35,209 nucleotides of DNA from Stercoripulliclostridium_A sp963642145 (GTDB lineage: Bacteria > Bacillota > Clostridia > Christensenellales > DTU072). Each line of letters starts with the position of its first letter. Positions within the stretch are counted from its first letter, which is position 1. The DNA lies in NCBI GenBank assembly GCA_963642145.1, contig CAVIFU010000017.1:1-35209 (forward strand). Direction: 5' to 3'. A model generated the notes under the pieces. It was given only the letters and a program-made list of their open reading frames with translations, was not told the origin of the DNA and did not search any database. Below, piece by piece: positions 32,356 to 35,209 of the stretch. The position numbers and the translations under genes are program-made.

Positions 32356-32384
32356 ATTATAGGCGTTATCGATTGCGTATGCAA
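32356..32384 (-). promoter_or_regulatory. Promoter of yitT-secB, probably leaderless
   Basis: TTGCAT (32379-32384), a 17-bp spacer and a perfect TATAAT (32356-32361) on the minus strand, with AAACGG directly upstream of the -35. The expected start of transcription (about 32349) is 2-3 bases before the ATG at 32347. Confidence 0.7.
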
Positions 32385-32407
32385 CCGTTTTTTTGCAACT
32401 CCGAATG

Positions 32408-33046
32408 TTATTTTGTGCCGAAGAGTCTGTCGCCGGCATCGCCGAGTCCCGGGAGGATGTATCCGTTCTCGTTAAGTTGACGATCCAAAGTGGATACGTA
32501 TATCTTGACGTCGGGATGAGCTTTGACTACCGTTTCGATGCCTACGGGCGCTCCGATGATATTCATCAAACGGATCTCTTTGCAGCCACGCTTTTTGAGG
32601 AGATCTATCGCTCCTACAGCGCTGCCGCCGGTTGCGAGCATGGGATCCAAAAGTATTGCGACGCTATCCTCTATGCCTTCCGGAAGTTTGCAGTAGTACT
32701 CGTGCGGTTCAAGCGTTTCTTCATCGCGATAAAGTCCGATGTGCCCTACTCTTGCATTGGGGAAGAGGGTGTGCACGCCGTTTACCATGCCGAGTCCCGC
32801 GCGGAGAATGGGTACTATTGTCACTGCGCCGTCCGCTACCATGGTTTGCTCGGTGAGCTCAAGGGGCGTTTGTACCATAACTTTTTTGGTGGGTACGTCT
32901 TTGAACGCTTCGTATACCATGAGGGTGGTTATCTCTTCTACAAGTTCGCGGAAAAGCTTCATGTTGGTCTTCTCGTCACGGAGAATGGCTACTTTGTGAC
33001 GGATAAGCGGATGATCGAATATAGTTACGTTGGGATAGTTTTGCAT
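32408..33046 (-). CDS. upp: Uracil phosphoribosyltransferase
   Basis: Cytoplasmic salvage enzyme that makes UMP and pyrophosphate from uracil and PRPP, 212 aa, the usual length (about 208-212). The PRPP loop is LLDPMLATGGSA (about 132-143), and the uracil-binding C-terminus is GYILPGLGDAGDRLFGTK. PILRAGLGMVNG and HIGLYRDEETLEPHEYY are further family blocks. The start is supported by ATAAGGAGACAGACA before ATG. It follows uraA by 51 bp, with a stem-loop in the gap, so uptake and capture of uracil are encoded together under the attenuator-like leader upstream of uraA. Confidence 0.97.
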   Translation of the reverse strand: MQNYPNVTIFDHPLIRHKVAILRDEKTNMKLFRELVEEITTLMVYEAFKDVPTKKVMVQTPLELTEQTMVADGAVTIVPILRAGLGMVNGVHTLFPNARVGHIGLYRDEETLEPHEYYCKLPEGIEDSVAILLDPMLATGGSAVGAIDLLKKRGCKEIRLMNIIGAPVGIETVVKAHPDVKIYVSTLDRQLNENGYILPGLGDAGDRLFGTK

Positions 33047-33067
33047 TGTCTGTCTCCTTATGGATTC

Positions 33068-33087
33068 GCCGAGGCTTGCGCCTCGGC
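33068..33087 (-). promoter_or_regulatory. Intergenic stem-loop between uraA and upp
   Basis: Perfect 8-bp arms GCCGAGGC/GCCTCGGC with a 4-base loop. On the minus strand the bases after the stem are GAATCCATAAGG, not a T-run, so full termination is unlikely. The core GAGGC/GCCTC is shared with the oppA-oppB stem-loop. Confidence 0.7.
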
Positions 33088-33097
33088 TCTTGTTTAA

Positions 33098-34711
33098 TTA
33101 CTCCGCGTCTTTTGCTTCGGCGGTCTTGTCTTGGTTGAGTTCGAAGTTGGCTTCCGGGGCAACCGCGCCCGCTATAAGGCTTTCGGGTCCGTTATCTTCT
33201 GCCGTCTCCGGTCCTTGCTTCTTCTCGATAGCGTTGATTACCGCGTATACGATGATTCCGAGGATGAGCGCCGTTGCGATGGAGGTGATTTCGATTACTT
33301 TTTCTACGGTGCCTGCGGGGGTGACGATTACGTCGATTATCTCGCCTGCGTCGCTAATCGCTTTGCCCATGATGTTGCTTGCGACTATTTTGTAAGGGAT
33401 CTTGATGGAGAGTCCGCCGATACCCGCGATAAGGATGGTGGATACCGTGAAGAGGTTCTTGTTGTCGCCGAGGTCGATGTCTTTGAACATCTTGAGTCCG
33501 GATACCGCTATGAAGCCGTACAGGGTCAAGCATACGCCGCCCATTGCGCAACTCGGTATGGTGCGAAGGAGTGCCATGACGGGGCTGACAAAGCTCAGAA
33601 CTATGCACATGATTGCCGCGGTGAGGATGGTGACTACCGAAGCGTTTCTGGTGATTGCCACGCAACCTACGCTCTCGCCGTATGTGGTGTTGGGGCAGAT
33701 ACCGAATACGGTACCGACTATGGAGCCTACGCCGTCACCGAGAAGGGTCTTTTCCAATCCGGGTTCGCCTTCTACAAGGTCTCTGCCTATGATGGAGCCG
33801 AGGTTCTTGTGGTCTGCGATGTGCTCTGCGAATACTACGAATGCTACGGGGATGAAGGCAAGGGCTACTTCGCCGAAGCCTGCCGCGCTCTCAAAGAAGT
33901 AGTGCGCGCCTACTTGGGGTTTGCCGTTGATCATTTCCTTGATGCTCTCTATGAGGGCGAAGTCGGGGTAAGTGATGAAGCTTTGTACTTTTTGTCCTAC
34001 GGTAGCGCCGCTGCCTGCCTTGAGGGCTGCGAAGTTATCGACGAGGGGTTGCCAGTTGACTATTTTGAGGTAGTCTACGTCGAGGCAATATCCGAAGATG
34101 GAGAAGATAGAGGCGGTTACGTATCCTGCCGCTATACCGAGGATGAAGGGGATAAGACGTCCCATTTGATATTTCTTTTGGGTGGAGCAGATTACAACCG
34201 TCAAGAGGGTAACGATACCGCAGAAGAGCGCTACAAGGTTGTAAGAGCCGTACAGGGTGGAACCGTTTGCTTTGACGATGTCGCCCATTGCGCTGCCGGC
34301 AAGACCCAAACCGATAATCGCGACCGTAGGTCCGATGATGACGGGAGGCATGAGCTTGGATACCCATTTGCTGCCCGCGAACTTAATAACGAGCGCGATG
34401 ACTACATATACAAGACCTGCGAGGATACCGCCGAATATGACGCCGAGATATCCGAATGCAAGCGCCGAGCTCAAAGAGCTGATGAATGCAAAGGAGCTTG
34501 ATACGATAACGGGGCTCTTGAATTTGGTAAAGAGCAAGTACACTATCGTGCCGAGTCCCGCGCCGAGTATAGCCGCCGGAATTTGGGTGGGCAGTCCGAT
34601 GATGGTCGGAACGGCGATTGTAGCCGCCATAATTGCCAATACTTGTTGGAATGCAAATATGAGCAGTTTGCCAAACGGCGGTTTTTGTTCTACATCGTAG
34701 ATAAGTTTCAT
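33098..34711 (-). CDS. uraA: Uracil/xanthine permease (NCS2 family)
   Basis: Integral membrane nucleobase transporter, 537 aa. NCS2 landmarks are QQVLAIMAATIAVPTIIGL in TM1, the acidic-His block VVFAEHIADHKNLG (TM8 substrate Glu), and CPNTTYGESVGCVAITR (TM10 motif with Asn-Thr-x-x-Glu). The location next to upp favours uracil as substrate. It is about 100 residues longer than UraA/PyrP, due to an enlarged loop (about 218-270) and a hydrophilic acidic C-terminal tail of about 45 residues (GPETAEDNG...). ATG is preceded by TCAGGAGGACGTAACAA. Transcription probably enters from the promoter at 34982 through the leader terminator. Confidence 0.95.
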   Translation of the reverse strand: MKLIYDVEQKPPFGKLLIFAFQQVLAIMAATIAVPTIIGLPTQIPAAILGAGLGTIVYLLFTKFKSPVIVSSSFAFISSLSSALAFGYLGVIFGGILAGLVYVVIALVIKFAGSKWVSKLMPPVIIGPTVAIIGLGLAGSAMGDIVKANGSTLYGSYNLVALFCGIVTLLTVVICSTQKKYQMGRLIPFILGIAAGYVTASIFSIFGYCLDVDYLKIVNWQPLVDNFAALKAGSGATVGQKVQSFITYPDFALIESIKEMINGKPQVGAHYFFESAAGFGEVALAFIPVAFVVFAEHIADHKNLGSIIGRDLVEGEPGLEKTLLGDGVGSIVGTVFGICPNTTYGESVGCVAITRNASVVTILTAAIMCIVLSFVSPVMALLRTIPSCAMGGVCLTLYGFIAVSGLKMFKDIDLGDNKNLFTVSTILIAGIGGLSIKIPYKIVASNIMGKAISDAGEIIDVIVTPAGTVEKVIEITSIATALILGIIVYAVINAIEKKQGPETAEDNGPESLIAGAVAPEANFELNQDKTAEAKDAE

Positions 34712-34766
34712 TTGTTACGTCCTCCTGAATGGATTATTATACGTTGGTATAACTTTATGTGCTATG

Positions 34767-34780
34767 CGGTATTTCTACCG
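34767..34780. repeat. Small inverted repeat in the uraA leader
   Basis: CGGTA/TACCG arms with a 4-base loop lie between the leader terminator and the uraA ribosome binding site. There is no T-run. It may be a minor mRNA stem-loop. Confidence 0.5.
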
Positions 34781-34790
34781 TGTTCGACGC

Positions 34791-34816
34791 AAAAAAATAA
34801 GTCCGATAACGGACTT
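34791..34816 (-). terminator. Attenuator terminator upstream of uraA-upp
   Basis: On the minus strand AAGTCCG-TTAT-CGGACTT (34799-34816) is followed by ATTTTTTTG. It is an intrinsic terminator about 80 bp before uraA and after a promoter and small frame. The stop codon of the 37-codon leader frame overlaps the first bases of the stem. Confidence 0.85.
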
Positions 34817-34928
34817 AAAATAAAAATACGTCGATTACTGAGCCACGTCCGATTAACGCGACACAACCGGAAAAAGGAAAACACTCACCCGCACCAAGCT
34901 TTTTAAGTTTGTTAGCGGTCATTTCCAT
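34815..34928 (-). CDS. Putative 37-aa leader peptide of the uraA-upp unit
   Basis: A small frame not obvious at normal length cut-offs: ATG at 34928, TAA at 34815-34817. It begins MEMTANKLKKLGAGE and contains C16 and C22 (ECFPFSGC). GGGAGG lies 7 bases upstream, and a promoter lies 26 bp upstream. Two U-rich codon runs occur: TGT TTT CCT TTT TCC (codons 16-20) and GTA TTT TTA TTT TAA at the end. The stop codon sits on the first arm of the downstream terminator, so a terminating ribosome would block that hairpin. The position before pyrimidine-salvage genes suggests a leader peptide for attenuation rather than a functional protein (inference). A short secreted or toxic peptide is less likely, as no signal or TM segment is clear. 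Confidence 0.6.
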   Translation of the reverse strand: MEMTANKLKKLGAGECFPFSGCVALIGRGSVIDVFLF

Positions 34929-34953
34929 ATGCTTGCCTCCCGGAATTTTCTAC

Positions 34954-34982
34954 ATTATATCACGCGAATATCCTGCACGCAA
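34954..34982 (-). promoter_or_regulatory. Promoter of the uraA-upp leader
   Basis: TTGCGT (34977-34982), a 17-bp spacer and a perfect, extended TGA-TATAAT -10 (34954-34959) on the minus strand. AAACGG precedes the -35. The transcript should start near 34947, just before the leader ribosome binding site. Confidence 0.8.
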
Positions 34983-35108
34983 CCGTTTGAATACAATTTC
35001 TAAAATTTCTTTTACGCACTTCACTCTCCACTCTACATTCTCCATTTAGGGTGGGCGGGGAGTTATATCGCAAAAAGCCCGATGTGGAATTTCTTGTGCG
35101 CAGAGTTG

Positions 35109-35209
35109 AAAATATACAACGCCGTTGGCGTCGGTGATATACGCGCCACCGCGTGGCGCGGTGATATACATCGCCTACGGCGACGGTGATATACACGTCA
35201 CTTCGTGAC
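35109..35209 (+). repeat. Hairpin repeat array, right window end
   Basis: Four hairpins occur at periods of 25-27 bp: 35119-35131 (ACGCC/GGCGT), 35143-35159 (GCGCCA/TGGCGC), 35171-35183 (TCGCC/GGCGA) and 35197-35209 (GTCAC/GTGAC). The last three are each preceded by the identical 10-mer GGTGATATAC (35133, 35160, 35185); the first follows GAAAATATAC. Arm sequences differ, but pairing is always kept. The array runs into the window edge. Bases 34983-35108 show no gene or clear structure. Confidence 0.85.

Noticed and set aside
33131..34501. Long plus-strand open frame (456 codons) opposite uraA
   Set aside because: Antisense shadow of a well-supported permease gene; its translation has biased, repetitive composition and no family features. 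The same applies to the long plus-strand frames opposite the lipoprotein genes, such as 5268-6566.
34712..34947. PyrR-binding or purine-riboswitch leader before uraA
   Set aside because: No PyrR-type anti-antiterminator consensus and no three-way-junction purine aptamer pattern could be found; the leader frame with terminator explains the stretch better.
35109..35209. CRISPR array
   Set aside because: The constant part is only 10 nt, and every intervening segment is itself a short palindrome of 13-17 nt, not a spacer of 30 nt or more; no cas genes are present.

Overview
The window reads as chromosomal DNA of an uncultured, anaerobe-like Firmicute (Clostridia-type). The inference rests on strong AGGAGG-type ribosome binding sites, sigma-A style promoters (TTGACT/TTGC.. 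with 17-bp spacers), many N-terminal lipobox signal peptides, a YitT-family protein, and BspA-type leucine-rich repeats with bacterial Ig-like domains. No genus can be named from the sequence alone. Nearly everything is on the minus strand. Both window ends lie in arrays of small hairpins separated by an invariant 10-mer, in opposite orientation at the two ends, so the window may be a whole contig broken at repeats.

Region 1 (28278 down to about 83, minus strand) looks like one very long transcription unit. A clear promoter upstream of a 394-aa InlB/GLUG-type lipoprotein is followed, mostly with gaps of 44 bp or less, by oppA, oppB, oppC, oppD, oppF, an 81-aa tail-anchored membrane protein, a 2549-aa lipoprotein subtilase (propeptide, S8 catalytic domain with inserted PA domain, Fn3-like, two Ig-like domains, about 900 residues of LRR_5), a 186-aa lipoprotein, two large paralogous lipoproteins (871 and 1024 aa) and a 1584-aa lipoprotein with nine Ig-like repeats. 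It ends in a Rho-independent terminator. The only larger gap (101 bp, before the 1024-aa gene) holds a plausible internal promoter. The arrangement suggests extracellular protein binding, proteolysis and peptide import encoded as one unit. Four of the five Opp proteins carry extra segments that ordinary family members lack, and OppD has a shorter basic N-terminal extension.

Region 2 (28192-30578): a 776-bp non-coding stretch with operator-like repeats and a 23-bp tandem repeat separates the divergent operon from the only plus-strand gene, an AAA_14/DUF4143 ATPase. A small two-TM membrane protein follows convergently.

Region 3 (30694-34982, minus strand): tRNA-Thr(CGU) with its own promoter and terminator; a yitT-like gene with secB-like downstream, apparently from a leaderless promoter; and a pyrimidine-salvage unit uraA-upp. 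Upstream of uraA is a complete promoter / leader-peptide / U-rich / terminator arrangement. It resembles, in a lineage where PyrR is the usual regulator, the UTP-sensing translation-coupled attenuator of enterobacterial pyrBI. The three promoters of this region share an extended -35 sequence (AAACGGTTGC) that the opp and ATPase promoters lack.
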